Positions 34,036 to 43,463 are shown, counted from the first letter of the stretch. The stretch is 51,186 bases of DNA from an uncultured Lachnospiraceae bacterium (GCA_947643615.1 CANRWO010000022.1:1-51186); one strand, 5' to 3'. The notes: a model not told the origin generated them from the letters alone. A program made the numbers and translations.

Positions 34036-35151
34036 ATGTTCAAAAACTACAGGATAAGAGACTATGATTTTAAATTGGTACTCATGCTGATTACATTGGC
34101 CACCATCGGGATCATGGCAATCGGAAGCGCAGAAGAGCTGCTTTGGAAAAAACAATTGGCAGGTGCGGCGGCCGGGATTGCGGCTATGATTGTGATATCT
34201 TTTTTTAATTACTCATGGGTATTGAAATTCTATTGGCTGATGTATTTGGTAAACATCGGCCTGTTAGGTTTGGTTATGTTTTCCGGCGCCGGAGATGATG
34301 CCAAGGGAGCGCAGCGCTGGCTGGAAATCGGGTCGTTGAGATTCCAACCTTCAGAAACTGCGAAAATTTTGTTGATTTTATTCTTTGCACAGTTTATTAT
34401 GAAATATAAGAAGAAAATCAACACAGTCGGGTTCATTGGCTGTTCTGTCATATTGGCTGCAATTCCATGGGTTATGATTTATAAACAGCCGGATTTGTCT
34501 ACCAGTATTGTAGTGGTTGTTGTATTCTGTTTTGTAATGTTTGCGGGGGGCATAAGCTGGAAACTGGTGGTCAGCGCCTTTGCCGTTGCCATTCCGGCCG
34601 TTGCCATTGTCATTTCGCTGGCGCTGCAGCCGGACAACGATATTTTGACAGAGTATCAAAGGGGCCGCATCCTCTCTTTTGTCAACCCTCAGGAATATGC
34701 CACTACTCTGGCGTACCAGCAGCTGAATTCCGTAACGGCCATTGCATCGGGGCAGTTGGAGGGCAAGGGTTATAAGAATAACGAAATCACCTCTGTAAAA
34801 AACGGAAATTTTATCTCGGAGGCCCGGACGGATTTTATTTTTGCGGTAATAGGAGAAGAATTTGGGTTTAAGGGGAGTATTACCGTTATCATCCTCCTTA
34901 TGGGCATCGCGCTGGAATGCGTCTCTGTTGCCAGAAAGGCGAAAGATACCGCGGGGACGGTCATTGCGGCAGGGATGGGAGGCCTGGTGGCCTTCCAGGG
35001 ATTTGTCAATATCGGCGTGGCAACCTTTATCCTGCCCAATACGGGACTGCCGCTGCCTTTTGTAAGCTATGGCCTGACTTCGCTGATGAGTCTTTTTATG
35101 GGTATGGGGTTTGTATTGAATGTAAGACTTCAGGCCAAGAGAGCAAAATAG
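34036..35151 (+). CDS. rodA: RodA-type peptidoglycan glycosyltransferase (SEDS family)
   Basis: 371 residues, about ten membrane helices. SEDS hallmarks include GAQRWLEIGSLRFQPSE near residue 90-106 and the C-terminal stretch PNTGLPLPFVSYGLTSL. It polymerises glycan strands during elongation with PBP2 encoded upstream. The ATG at 34036 (MFKNYRIRDYDFK) is preferred because earlier in-frame starts lie in the repeat upstream. The position after the min genes and among mre genes favours RodA over FtsW. Confidence 0.92.
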   Translation: MFKNYRIRDYDFKLVLMLITLATIGIMAIGSAEELLWKKQLAGAAAGIAAMIVISFFNYSWVLKFYWLMYLVNIGLLGLVMFSGAGDDAKGAQRWLEIGSLRFQPSETAKILLILFFAQFIMKYKKKINTVGFIGCSVILAAIPWVMIYKQPDLSTSIVVVVVFCFVMFAGGISWKLVVSAFAVAIPAVAIVISLALQPDNDILTEYQRGRILSFVNPQEYATTLAYQQLNSVTAIASGQLEGKGYKNNEITSVKNGNFISEARTDFIFAVIGEEFGFKGSITVIILLMGIALECVSVARKAKDTAGTVIAAGMGGLVAFQGFVNIGVATFILPNTGLPLPFVSYGLTSLMSLFMGMGFVLNVRLQAKRAK

Positions 35152-35164
35152 AAATATAGGGGTA

Positions 35165-35225
35165 AAATTGGAAAGTTACATTTTCAATTTACGTATTTGG
35201 GCCAGTCTCCCATAGGAAAGGCCCA
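35165..35225 (+). other. Two stem-loops between rodA and mgsA
   Basis: A 10-bp stem with one G-U pair at 35165-35190 (AAATTGGAAA with TTTTCAATTT), and a 6-bp pair TGGGCC/GGCCCA at 35198-35225. Neither has a clear U-tail. Confidence 0.4.
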
Positions 35226-35252
35226 TGCGGGAAAGGCAAGGGTATAAATTTG

Positions 35253-35648
35253 ATGAATATCGCGTTGATCGCACATGATGCCAAGAAGAAACTGATGCAG
35301 AATTTTTGTATTGCGTACAGGGGGATACTGAGCAAAAACGATCTGTATGCCACCGGGACCACCGGGCGCCTGATAGAGGAAGTCACAAATCTAAGCATCC
35401 ATAAGTACCTGGCCGGGCATCTCGGGGGCGAACAGCAGATTGGCGCCCAGATTGAGCATAATCAGATTGACCTGGTGATCTTCCTGCGGGATCCCCTGAC
35501 GCCGAAACCCCATGAGCCTGATGTGAATAACGTGATCAAGCTTTGCGATATGTATAATATACCGTTGGCGACCAACCTTGCCAGCGCGGAACTGTTGATA
35601 AAGTCCCTTGACAGAGGAGATTTAGAGTGGCGTGAAATGTACAGATAG
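35253..35648 (+). CDS. mgsA: Methylglyoxal synthase
   Basis: 131 residues. It converts dihydroxyacetone phosphate to methylglyoxal and phosphate. HDAKK at 8-12, the phosphate-binding ATGTTGRL at 33-40, D80 in FLRDPL, H87 and D90 in PHEPDV are seen. The residue corresponding by position to the catalytic base Asp71 of the E. coli enzyme is glutamate here (E60 in GGEQQIGA). The ATG at 35253 is chosen over the TTG directly before it. The gene overlaps the next one by 17 bases. Confidence 0.92.
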   Translation: MNIALIAHDAKKKLMQNFCIAYRGILSKNDLYATGTTGRLIEEVTNLSIHKYLAGHLGGEQQIGAQIEHNQIDLVIFLRDPLTPKPHEPDVNNVIKLCDMYNIPLATNLASAELLIKSLDRGDLEWREMYR

Positions 35649-36621
35649 GAAAAAAAGCATCAGTTTTTTTTGCCTGATATGCGCCTGTGCCCTGATGTGC
35701 ACCGGATGCGGCAATACGCCCTACGAAATGGCGTATCAGGCGGATTCCAAGGTCAGCAGTTTTAATGTGGTGTCAGGACAGGACCGGAACGTGGCGGAGT
35801 CTTTTGCTTCCGGCCTGTGTGTAGTGACGGAAGATGTTATGGATGATGAGAATGTGGATATGTCACGGGCCAGCGCCGCTATTCTGCTTGACTTGAACGG
35901 CCGGGATATCCTGTATTCCAAGAATGCCCACGAAGTTTTGTATCCGGCGAGCCTTACGAAAGTAATGACGGCTCTTGTGGCGTTACAGCATGGCAGCCTG
36001 GACCAGATGCTGAAAGCCACCCCGTCGGTCAATATCACAGAGTCGGGCGCCCAGCTATGCGGCTTGAAAAGCGGGGATTCCATGACATTGGACCAGGCGC
36101 TGCGGATGCTGCTTATCTATTCGGCAAACGATGCGGCCATGCTCATTGCGGAAAACATAGGCGGCACAGTGGAGAATTTTGTGGAAATGATGAACCGGGA
36201 GGCCAGGAGGCTGGGTGCTACCAATACCCATTTTGCCAATCCCCACGGCTTGACCGACCCGGAACATTATACTACGGCATATGACCTTTATTTGATCCTG
36301 AACGAAGCGGTCAAGTATGATACCTTTAACGAAATCATTCAGATGACGGCATATCAGACCACGTATTTTGATAAGGACGGTAAGGCGAAGAATTTTGACA
36401 AGACCACTACCAATCTGTTTGTGAGGGGAGATTACCAGCCGCCGGCAAATGTGAATGTGATCGGAGGCAAGACCGGAACTACTAAGGCTGCAGGCCATTG
36501 CCTAATGCTGTTCTCCAGGGATTCCGGCGGCGCCCCGTATATTTCCGTAATTCTTGGTTCTGAGGAAACGGAAACACTGTACAGGGAGATGATCGACCTG
36601 TTGGATGAGATTAATAAATAG
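35632..36621 (+). CDS. Lipoprotein-like D-alanyl-D-alanine carboxypeptidase (DacF/PBP5-like)
   Basis: 329 residues with a GTG start inside the end of mgsA; AGGAGA lies 11 bases upstream. The N-terminal signal ends in a lipobox-like LMCTGC with C26, so it may be a lipoprotein rather than tail-anchored. Serine-peptidase motifs are S107-LTK, S164-A-N166 and K280-TG. It trims the terminal D-Ala of peptidoglycan stem peptides. The usual C-terminal beta domain and amphipathic anchor are missing, consistent with anchoring by lipid at the N-terminus. Confidence 0.9.
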   Translation: MKCTDRKKSISFFCLICACALMCTGCGNTPYEMAYQADSKVSSFNVVSGQDRNVAESFASGLCVVTEDVMDDENVDMSRASAAILLDLNGRDILYSKNAHEVLYPASLTKVMTALVALQHGSLDQMLKATPSVNITESGAQLCGLKSGDSMTLDQALRMLLIYSANDAAMLIAENIGGTVENFVEMMNREARRLGATNTHFANPHGLTDPEHYTTAYDLYLILNEAVKYDTFNEIIQMTAYQTTYFDKDGKAKNFDKTTTNLFVRGDYQPPANVNVIGGKTGTTKAAGHCLMLFSRDSGGAPYISVILGSEETETLYREMIDLLDEINK

Positions 36622-36624
36622 TAG

Positions 36625-36653
36625 TTGTTTTTTACATCGAATTCAACTATAAT
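36625..36653 (+). promoter_or_regulatory. Sigma-A type promoter of the small P-loop gene
   Basis: TTGTTT (36625-36630) and a perfect TATAAT (36648-36653) spaced by 17 bases, about 47 bases before the ATG. Confidence 0.7.
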
Positions 36654-36699
36654 AAAAATACAAGCAGTAATATAATAATTACTATAGGAGGGTATTCCA

Positions 36700-37119
36700 A
36701 TGGTTCAGCTGATTGTAGGTAAAAAGGGCAAAGGAAAGACAAAGCAGTTATTAGATAAGGTGAACAGCGAGATCAAGGAGATTTCCGGTAATATCGTATA
36801 TCTGGATAAGAGTACCAAGCATATGTATGAGTTGAACAATAAGGTACGTCTTATCGATGTGTCTCAGTGCGCTATTGAGAACAGCAGTGAGTTTGTAGGA
36901 TTTGTATGTGGTATTCTTTCTCAGGATCATGACCTGCAGCAAATGTATTTCGACAGCTTTTTGAAGATTTCCCATCTGGAAGATCAGGATATCACCGCTA
37001 CGGTAGATAAGTTAGAGAAGCTCAGCCAGATTTTTGACGTTACTTTTATCCTGAGCATATCCAAAGATGAGGATGAGCTGCCGGCGGCGTTAAAGGAAAA
37101 GGTTATCGTTTCCCTGTAA
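36700..37119 (+). CDS. Small P-loop protein of unknown function
   Basis: 139 residues. MVQLIVGKKGKGKTKQLLDK at the N-terminus is a clear Walker A-like loop (GKKGKGKT). A later hydrophobic strand, VTFILSISKDEDELP, could serve as a sensor strand. There is no evident Walker B with a catalytic glutamate. Similar short proteins in Clostridia are sometimes named after PilT, without support. It has its own strong promoter, an AGGAGGG ribosome binding site and a following terminator, so it is a single-gene unit. Role unknown. Confidence 0.8.
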   Translation: MVQLIVGKKGKGKTKQLLDKVNSEIKEISGNIVYLDKSTKHMYELNNKVRLIDVSQCAIENSSEFVGFVCGILSQDHDLQQMYFDSFLKISHLEDQDITATVDKLEKLSQIFDVTFILSISKDEDELPAALKEKVIVSL

Positions 37120-37191
37120 ACGGCGGATACCCGGCCATATATCCCGGCGAAATTGTGCAGGATTTTATAGTTATATAAATGCAAGCGTTAT

Positions 37192-37223
37192 AAAGCCTCG
37201 GATAACAGCCGAGGCTTTGTTTT
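37192..37223 (+). terminator. Intrinsic terminator after the P-loop gene
   Basis: A 10-bp perfect stem (37192-37201 with 37209-37218), a 7-base loop, then GTTTT. It ends just 14 bases before the GTG of the next gene, so read-through would be needed for that gene unless it has its own promoter; none was seen between. Confidence 0.8.
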
Positions 37224-37236
37224 GGAGGCAGTTTTA

Positions 37237-38721
37237 GTGGCAAAGAAAACAGAAAACAGGACGGCAGATAAACCGGCAGGCAGACCCTCCAGCAAACCGG
37301 CAAACAGAACGGCGGCCCCTGCCGCAAATAAAACAGAAAAGGTAAAAAAATACCGAAAGCCTTTGAACCTGAATATCGGTATGGTCATTTTTGCCGGGAT
37401 CTTCGTCTATGTTGTAGTCTGTGTGGTCATATACTTCCAGACAAGCCATATAGTGCGTTACCAGGTTCAGGAAGGTTCCCTTGCCACAAACAATATTTAC
37501 CACGGCGTGGCAATCCGGGAAGAAAACGTTGTCTACACAACTTCTACCGGTTATGTCAATTACTATGCCAGGGAAGGGGAGCGTGTGGCGAAAAACGACC
37601 TGGTATATGTGGTGGATGAGACTGGACGGCTGAACGAGGAGCTGGAAGGCTTGAATATGGGAGAGAATTCCTTAAGCGAAAGAGAGCTTGCCGAGTTCAG
37701 GAACGAGATCGTGAACTTTGTCCATGGTTTTGACACGTATAATTTTGAAAAAACTTATGATTTTAAATATTCCTTGAAGAATACTGTGCTGAAGCTTGCC
37801 AATGTAAGCATGCTGCAGAGCATCAGTGACCTGAACAGTACCACAGGAACCAATATTATCAACTATTCCAATGCGCCTTCTTCCGGGATCGTGGCTTATT
37901 GGGTGGATGGGTTGGAGGAACTGACGCCCCAGGATGTGACAGCCGACCTGCTGGAAGAAAAGGACTACGAAAAGAAACAGTTTATCAGCAACTCACTGGT
38001 GGCTGCGGGGGATCCCGCATACAAACTTACCACCAGCGAAAACTGGTCCCTTGTGATCCCCGTGGAGGCGGAAAGAGGAGCCGAACTTCTGGAAGAAGAC
38101 TATGTAAAGGTACGTTTTTTGAAGAACCAGTATGAGTCATGGGGAAAGGTAAACCTTCTTACCAATGCCGACGGCAATACATATCTGCAGCTGACATTTA
38201 ACAACTCCATGGTTAGCTTTATCTCGGACCGTTTTCTGGATGTAGAGCTGATCGTAGAGGATGAGACTGGCTTAAAAATACCAGTGTCGTCCATCGTGCA
38301 GAAAGAGTTCTTCCTGATCCCAGAGGAATTTGTGATTCCCGGCGGCAACAACGGCGGGGAGAGTGTCATGCGCCAATGTTATCTGGAGGACGGAACGATT
38401 TCCAGTGAAGTCCTGGAGATAGATGTCTACAACTTTGATGAAGAGAACAGGGAGTACTATGTGGACAGTTCGATTCTTGATGTGGGGGATACACTGTATA
38501 AGCAGGACGGCCAGGAGACCTATTCTGTCAGTAAGCGCGCCACATTGATCGGGGTCTACAATATGAACAAGGGTTACGCCGACTTCAAGCAGATCAGCAT
38601 TCTGTACAAGAATGACGAATATGCCATAGTGCGGCCCAACACAAAGTACGGCTTGAGCGTTTATGATTATATCGTGTTGAACGCGGATTCTGTCAGTGAC
38701 GACCAATTTATCAATCAATAA
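37237..38721 (+). CDS. HlyD-like membrane-anchored protein of the sepF locus
   Basis: 494 residues from the GTG at 37237 (GGAGG 8 bases upstream). A basic, A/P-rich tail of about 40 residues is followed by one membrane helix at about 46-67 and a large outside part. GYVNYYAREGERVAKNDLVYVVD (about 100-122) resembles the barrel-sandwich hybrid fold of HlyD-type adaptors. No transporter ATPase or permease is near, so a role in export is doubtful. It is followed by yggS (13 bases) and sepF, the same arrangement as seen in other Clostridia to my knowledge, which points to cell division or wall assembly. Confidence 0.75.
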   Translation: MAKKTENRTADKPAGRPSSKPANRTAAPAANKTEKVKKYRKPLNLNIGMVIFAGIFVYVVVCVVIYFQTSHIVRYQVQEGSLATNNIYHGVAIREENVVYTTSTGYVNYYAREGERVAKNDLVYVVDETGRLNEELEGLNMGENSLSERELAEFRNEIVNFVHGFDTYNFEKTYDFKYSLKNTVLKLANVSMLQSISDLNSTTGTNIINYSNAPSSGIVAYWVDGLEELTPQDVTADLLEEKDYEKKQFISNSLVAAGDPAYKLTTSENWSLVIPVEAERGAELLEEDYVKVRFLKNQYESWGKVNLLTNADGNTYLQLTFNNSMVSFISDRFLDVELIVEDETGLKIPVSSIVQKEFFLIPEEFVIPGGNNGGESVMRQCYLEDGTISSEVLEIDVYNFDEENREYYVDSSILDVGDTLYKQDGQETYSVSKRATLIGVYNMNKGYADFKQISILYKNDEYAIVRPNTKYGLSVYDYIVLNADSVSDDQFINQ

Positions 38722-38734
38722 TGGAGGCATGTGA

Positions 38735-39442
38735 ATGATCTATGACAATTTGGGACAGGTACAGCGAAAGATAAAGGAGGCCTGTGAAAGGTCAGGCCGC
38801 AGCGCGGGGGAAGTTACCCTTATTTCTGTCAGCAAGACGAAACCCCTGCAAATGCTGAAGGAAGCCTATGAAGCAGGCGCCAGGGATTTCGGTGAGAATA
38901 AGGTACAGGAACTTACGGAGAAGATTCCCCAGATGCCCGGGGACGTGCGCTGGCATATGATCGGGCATCTGCAGCGCAACAAAGTAAAGTACATCGTAGG
39001 GAAGGTATATCTGATCCACAGCGTGGATTCCCTGCGCCTTGCCGAAGAGATCAGCAGGGAAGCGGTAAAGCAGGATATGGAGGTCAATATCCTGCTCGAA
39101 ATCAACGTGGCGGGGGAAGAGAGCAAGTACGGCGCCGCGCCGGAGGAGGCGGAATCACTTGCGTACAGCATCTCCAAGCTGCCGGGAATACACATATGCG
39201 GCCTGATGGCCATTGCGCCATATGTTGAAAATGCAGAAGATAATCGTCAATATTTTAGAAAACTGAAACAATTGTCTGTTGACATAGAAAGAAAAAACAT
39301 TGATAATGTTAGTATGGATGTTCTGTCCATGGGTATGACAGGAGATTATTCCGTGGCTGTGGAGGAAGGAGCCACTTATGTGAGAGTAGGTACCGGTATT
39401 TTCGGAGAGCGGGATTATGTGAAAGGCGTGGTAACTGAATGA
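38735..39442 (+). CDS. PLP homeostasis protein YggS (PLPBP family)
   Basis: 235 residues, a single alanine-racemase-like barrel that binds pyridoxal phosphate. The cofactor lysine is K34 in ISVSKTKP. Further family motifs are FGENKVQE, WHMIGHLQRNK and the phosphate-binding MGMTGDYSVAVEEGATYVR. It regulates free PLP and amino acid balance rather than acting as an enzyme. GGAGG precedes the ATG. It overlaps sepF by 4 bases. Confidence 0.95.
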   Translation: MIYDNLGQVQRKIKEACERSGRSAGEVTLISVSKTKPLQMLKEAYEAGARDFGENKVQELTEKIPQMPGDVRWHMIGHLQRNKVKYIVGKVYLIHSVDSLRLAEEISREAVKQDMEVNILLEINVAGEESKYGAAPEEAESLAYSISKLPGIHICGLMAIAPYVENAEDNRQYFRKLKQLSVDIERKNIDNVSMDVLSMGMTGDYSVAVEEGATYVRVGTGIFGERDYVKGVVTE

Positions 39443-39963
39443 GTGTAATGGACAAGTTCTTAAATTATATGAAACTGAACGGCGAAGACGACGACGAGTA
39501 TTATGACGACGATTACCTGGATGACGAGGAAGACCTGGAACCTGCACCGAAAAAGCAGAGCGTTTCCAGAGTGAAAGAGGTGGATACCTTTGAGGATGCA
39601 GGCGCAGCTAAGAAAACGGTGCCGGGAAACAAGATTACTCCCATTAACAAACCTACTGCAAGGCGCATGAACAACGGCGCCGGCATGGAGGTATGTGTGA
39701 TCAAGCCTACTTCCGTGGAGGATGCCCGTGAGATTACGGAGACGCTGCTGGCAAACCGTACGGTTGTCCTGAACCTGGAAGGGCTGGATGTGGACATTGC
39801 GCAGAGGATCATTGATTTTACCAGCGGTTCCTGCTTTGCCATTGGCGGTAACCTGCAGAAGATTTCCCATTATATTTTCATTATTACACCTGCCAGCGTG
39901 GATATTTCCGGCGATTTCCAGGATATTTTTGGAGGGGCTTTTGAGATGTCCCTGAATACCTGA
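39439..39963 (+). CDS. sepF: Cell division protein SepF
   Basis: 174 residues. An N-terminal amphipathic membrane anchor (MDKFLNYMKL) is followed by a very acidic linker with runs of D and E. The globular SepF domain covers about 80-170: VCVIKPTSVEDAREI, LANRTVVLNLEGLD, RIIDFTSGSCFAIGGNLQKI. It bundles FtsZ filaments and tethers them to the membrane. It starts by ATGA overlap with yggS and has little ribosome binding site of its own, which suggests coupled translation. Confidence 0.95.
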   Translation: MSVMDKFLNYMKLNGEDDDEYYDDDYLDDEEDLEPAPKKQSVSRVKEVDTFEDAGAAKKTVPGNKITPINKPTARRMNNGAGMEVCVIKPTSVEDAREITETLLANRTVVLNLEGLDVDIAQRIIDFTSGSCFAIGGNLQKISHYIFIITPASVDISGDFQDIFGGAFEMSLNT

Positions 39964-40042
39964 CGAATATAACGGCGTTTGGTATATTTTATCCGGCATT
40001 TATGCCAGTGTGTGATACTTTAATGATAAAAAGAGGATTATT

Positions 40043-41152
40043 ATGACAGAAAGATTACCTGTGCTATATAATAAAAAGCCTTGTTATGATATTGTCTTCA
40101 CACAGTCATTTGACGGGCTGTGGGAGGAATTGCAGGCCTTGGAATGCGGAAGCCGGAAATTGTGTGTTGTGACGGATTCCAGGGTGGACGAGCTGTACGG
40201 AGAAGCCGTGCTGAACCTGCTGGACGGCAAATGCTTGAAGGCGGCAAAATATGTTTTCCCCGAGGGGGAAAAGTATAAGACATTGGACACGGTGAAGGAC
40301 GTTTACCGCTTTTTGATCCAGGAAGGGTTTGACCGCAAGGATATGCTGATTGCATTGGGTGGCGGCGTAGTGGGCGATTTGACGGGATACACGGCAGCTA
40401 CCTACCTGAGGGGTATTGATTTTGTGCAGGTGCCAACCACCCTGCTCTCCCAGGCAGACAGCAGTATCGGCGGTAAGACGGGGGTAGATTTTGACGGCTA
40501 CAAGAATATGGTAGGCGCGTTCAAGATGCCTCGCCTGGTGTATATGAACCTGGCCGTGCTGGCCACCTTGGAGGATAGGCAGTTCTTTTCCGGGTTCGCA
40601 GAGATCATGAAACATGGGTTGATCCGTGACAGCATTTTTTATGAATGGCTGATTGAAAATATGTATGAGATATGCGAGCGTGACCTGAATGTACTGCAGG
40701 AAATGCTGCAGCGCAGCTGTAGTATAAAGAAACTTGTGGTGGAGAAGGATCCGACGGAACAGGGCGACAGGGCGCTTTTGAACCTGGGGCATACCATAGG
40801 CCATGCCATTGAAAAGTATAAGGATTTTGAACTCTACCATGGGGAGTGCGTGGCATTGGGTTGTGTGGCTGCTGCATATATTTCATGGAAAAAGGATATG
40901 CTTGCCATGGAAGAGTACTATGAGATCCGTGATATGTTTGTACCATTTAACCTGCCTATTTCCGTAGATGACATTGACCCTTCGGAAATTTTGAAGCTGA
41001 CAAAGTCGGATAAAAAGATGGAAGCCGGAAATTTGAAATTTATCCTTCTTAAAAAGATTGGCAAGGCAGTGATTGACAGGAGCGTTACGGAAGACGAGAT
41101 TCTTGCTGCTGTCAGGGAAATTTATTTCAGCGAAGAGGATGCCCATGAATAA
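40043..41152 (+). CDS. aroB: 3-dehydroquinate synthase AroB
   Basis: 369 residues. It converts DAHP to 3-dehydroquinate in the shikimate pathway. NAD-binding ALGGGVVGDLTGYTAATYLRG, the substrate loop TTLLSQADSSIGGKTGVD, and zinc ligands in FAEIMKHGLI, NLGHTIGHA and ELYHGECVALG are seen. Other aro genes are not in the window. AAGAGGA precedes the ATG. It overlaps lspA by 8 bases. Confidence 0.96.
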   Translation: MTERLPVLYNKKPCYDIVFTQSFDGLWEELQALECGSRKLCVVTDSRVDELYGEAVLNLLDGKCLKAAKYVFPEGEKYKTLDTVKDVYRFLIQEGFDRKDMLIALGGGVVGDLTGYTAATYLRGIDFVQVPTTLLSQADSSIGGKTGVDFDGYKNMVGAFKMPRLVYMNLAVLATLEDRQFFSGFAEIMKHGLIRDSIFYEWLIENMYEICERDLNVLQEMLQRSCSIKKLVVEKDPTEQGDRALLNLGHTIGHAIEKYKDFELYHGECVALGCVAAAYISWKKDMLAMEEYYEIRDMFVPFNLPISVDDIDPSEILKLTKSDKKMEAGNLKFILLKKIGKAVIDRSVTEDEILAAVREIYFSEEDAHE

Positions 41153-41669
41153 GAGAGTAAAAATGCTATTGGTGGACGTTATCATCATAGCGGTATTGCT
41201 GGCACTGGACCAGTATACGAAAAGACTTGCTATCCTGCATTTGAAAAATAATCCGGCGTTGGTGCTGATAGACGGGGTTCTGGAGCTGCAGTACCTGGAG
41301 AACAGAGGGTCTGCGTTCGGGATGTTACAAAACCAGAAATTTTTTATCCTGTTTGTGGGGATAGTGTTCCTTGGGGTAATCCTGTTTTTCCTGTTTAAAC
41401 TGCCCACCCAAAAAAAATATAATATTGTCCACATATTGCTGTCCGTTGTGATAGCAGGCGGGATTGGCAATATGATAGACAGGTTCCGTTTTGACTATGT
41501 GGTGGATTTTATTTCGTTTATTTTGATCAACTATCCTATTTTTAATGTGGCTGACTGTTATATCGTGGTGGCGATGATCAGCCTGTTTATCCTGTTTGCC
41601 TTTGTTTTCAAGGAAAAGGACCTGGAATTCCTGAATTTCAAGCAAAGCCGCTACCGGATGAAAGAATAA
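41145..41669 (+). CDS. lspA: Lipoprotein signal peptidase LspA
   Basis: 174 residues, four membrane helices. It cleaves signal peptides of prolipoproteins, of which LivJ (48708-49862) and the carboxypeptidase at 35632 are likely clients. The catalytic aspartates are D112 in GNMIDRFRF and D137 in FNVADCY. The ATG at 41145, just inside the aroB end, has AGAGG upstream; an earlier frame extension is not supported. Confidence 0.95.
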   Translation: MNKRVKMLLVDVIIIAVLLALDQYTKRLAILHLKNNPALVLIDGVLELQYLENRGSAFGMLQNQKFFILFVGIVFLGVILFFLFKLPTQKKYNIVHILLSVVIAGGIGNMIDRFRFDYVVDFISFILINYPIFNVADCYIVVAMISLFILFAFVFKEKDLEFLNFKQSRYRMKE

Positions 41670-41785
41670 GATAAAAAAATAATTAAACTGCCCTGGCATG
41701 GAGGATTAGCGGGAAAAATTGCCTGCGCAAAATCAATCCGGCATGACAGGCCAATATAAGGAACAATATAACGGGAGAAGGCCGG

Positions 41786-42694
41786 ATGGAACGTTTTCGG
41801 TTTGAGATAACGGAAGAGCTGGAAGACGAGAGAATCGATAAGTGTTTGTCAATGCTTATCGATTCTTTGTCGCGCTCCTTTATCCAAAAGCTGATCAAAG
41901 AGGAAGCAGTTACCGTATGCGGCCGTCCTGTGAAGGGAAGCTACCGGGTAAAGGTGGACGATATTGTGGAATTTGAACTGCCGGAATCGGAAGAACCGGA
42001 CATTGAGCCTGAAAATATCCCTCTGGATGTCCTCTACGAGGATAAGGATGTGATCGTGGTAAATAAACCCAAGGGGATGGTAGTGCACCCCGCCGCAGGC
42101 CATTACAGCGGCACGCTGGTCAATGCGCTGCTTTACCATTGCGGCAGCGAGCTTTCCGGGATCAACGGCTGTATGCGCCCGGGCATTGTCCACCGGATTG
42201 ACATGGATACCACAGGCTCCATTATCGCCTGTAAAAACAATGCGGCCCATTTATGCCTTGCGGAGCAATTGAAAGAACATTCCGTAAACCGACGGTATGT
42301 GGCAGTCTGCCATGGCGTATTGAAAGATGATGAAGGAACCATTGACAAACCTGTGGGACGACACCCTTCAGACAGGAAAAAAATGGCCGTGAACGAGCGC
42401 AGCGGCAGGCGCGCCGTGACCCATTACTGTGTGCTGCAGAGATTTGAAAAATATACTTATATAGAATGCAGGCTGGAGACCGGAAGGACTCATCAAATCA
42501 GAGTACATATGGCAAGCATCGGGCACCCACTCCTTGGGGATGAGTCTTATTCTGACAGGAAGTCACCTTTCCGCCTGCAGGGGCAGGCGCTTCACGCGAA
42601 AACCCTGGGATTTATCCATCCTTCCACGGGAGAGTATGTGGAGGTGGAGGCGCCTCTGCCGGAATATTTCCGGCATCTGCTGGAGATTTTGTAA
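41786..42694 (+). CDS. RluD-type 23S rRNA pseudouridine synthase
   Basis: 302 residues. An S4 RNA-binding domain covers about 15-65. The catalytic domain has VVNKPKGMVVHP, the active aspartate D139 in HRIDMDTTGS (usually HRLDKDTSG), and GRTHQIRVHMASIGHPLLGD. The likely role is isomerising uridines of 23S rRNA. It follows lspA by 116 bases, the usual order in Firmicutes. Confidence 0.92.
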   Translation: MERFRFEITEELEDERIDKCLSMLIDSLSRSFIQKLIKEEAVTVCGRPVKGSYRVKVDDIVEFELPESEEPDIEPENIPLDVLYEDKDVIVVNKPKGMVVHPAAGHYSGTLVNALLYHCGSELSGINGCMRPGIVHRIDMDTTGSIIACKNNAAHLCLAEQLKEHSVNRRYVAVCHGVLKDDEGTIDKPVGRHPSDRKKMAVNERSGRRAVTHYCVLQRFEKYTYIECRLETGRTHQIRVHMASIGHPLLGDESYSDRKSPFRLQGQALHAKTLGFIHPSTGEYVEVEAPLPEYFRHLLEIL

Positions 42695-42766
42695 TGCTGT
42701 TCACGCAAAAGGCGCACGGCCTTGCCTGGTGTAAGCCTTTTCTACGGAAACATCTGATTTTTATTG

Positions 42767-42795
42767 TTGCCTGAATTCTTGAAATAGAGTATAAT
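42767..42795 (+). promoter_or_regulatory. Sigma-A type promoter of the cytidylate-kinase-like gene
   Basis: TTGCCT (42767-42772) and a perfect TATAAT (42790-42795) with a 17-base spacer. Upstream, AAAAGGC at 42707 and GCCTTTT at 42735 could form a weak terminator for the preceding gene. Confidence 0.65.
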
Positions 42796-42830
42796 ATAAT
42801 CAGAAAAAACATGGAAAAGGGGTGCGCAAT

Positions 42831-43463
42831 ATGAATACGGTTATAACTATTGGCAGACAATTTGGCTCCGCAGGACGTGAGATCGGTGAAAAGCTGGCAG
42901 AATATTTCGGGATTAAATGCTATGACAAGGAGCTGTTGACCAGGGCGGCACAGGAGAGTGGGTTCTGTGAGGAGATGATCCAGAACCATGACGAGAGGCC
43001 CACAAATTCATTCCTGTATAATCTGGTAATGGATACCTATTCTTTCGGTTATAATGCATCATCCTTTGTGGATATGCCTATCAGCCATAAGGTATTCCTG
43101 GCACAGTTTGACACCATAAAGAAAATTGCGGAGGAAGGTCCCTGTGTCATTGTCGGACGCTGTGCGGACTATGCGCTGGCTGATTATAAAAATGTGATCC
43201 ACCTTTTTATCTACGGCAATGAGTCCTGTAAGGTTAAGCGTATCATGCAGAAATACGAACTCAGCGAAGCCAAGGCAAGGGATATGATCACGAAGAAGGA
43301 TAAGCAGCGCCAGAGCTATTATAATTATTATTCTTCTAAAAAGTGGGGGCGTGCGGACAGCTATGACCTGTGCATCAACAGCAGTGTCCTGGGAGTAGAG
43401 GGGACAGTAAAATTGATCACCCAATATGTTGAGGACTTTGAGAAGGTGAGAGAGAACGGATAA
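42831..43463 (+). CDS. Cytidylate kinase-like protein
   Basis: 210 residues with the P-loop variant ITIGRQFGSAGREIGEKLAE, and later GPCVIVGRCADYALAD, the pattern of the cytidylate-kinase-like family (AAA_26 type), distinct from housekeeping Cmk. It could phosphorylate a nucleoside monophosphate, but the substrate is not certain. The ATG at 42831 is chosen because AAGGGG lies 8 bases upstream. A single gene with its own promoter. Confidence 0.88.
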   Translation: MNTVITIGRQFGSAGREIGEKLAEYFGIKCYDKELLTRAAQESGFCEEMIQNHDERPTNSFLYNLVMDTYSFGYNASSFVDMPISHKVFLAQFDTIKKIAEEGPCVIVGRCADYALADYKNVIHLFIYGNESCKVKRIMQKYELSEAKARDMITKKDKQRQSYYNYYSSKKWGRADSYDLCINSSVLGVEGTVKLITQYVEDFEKVRENG

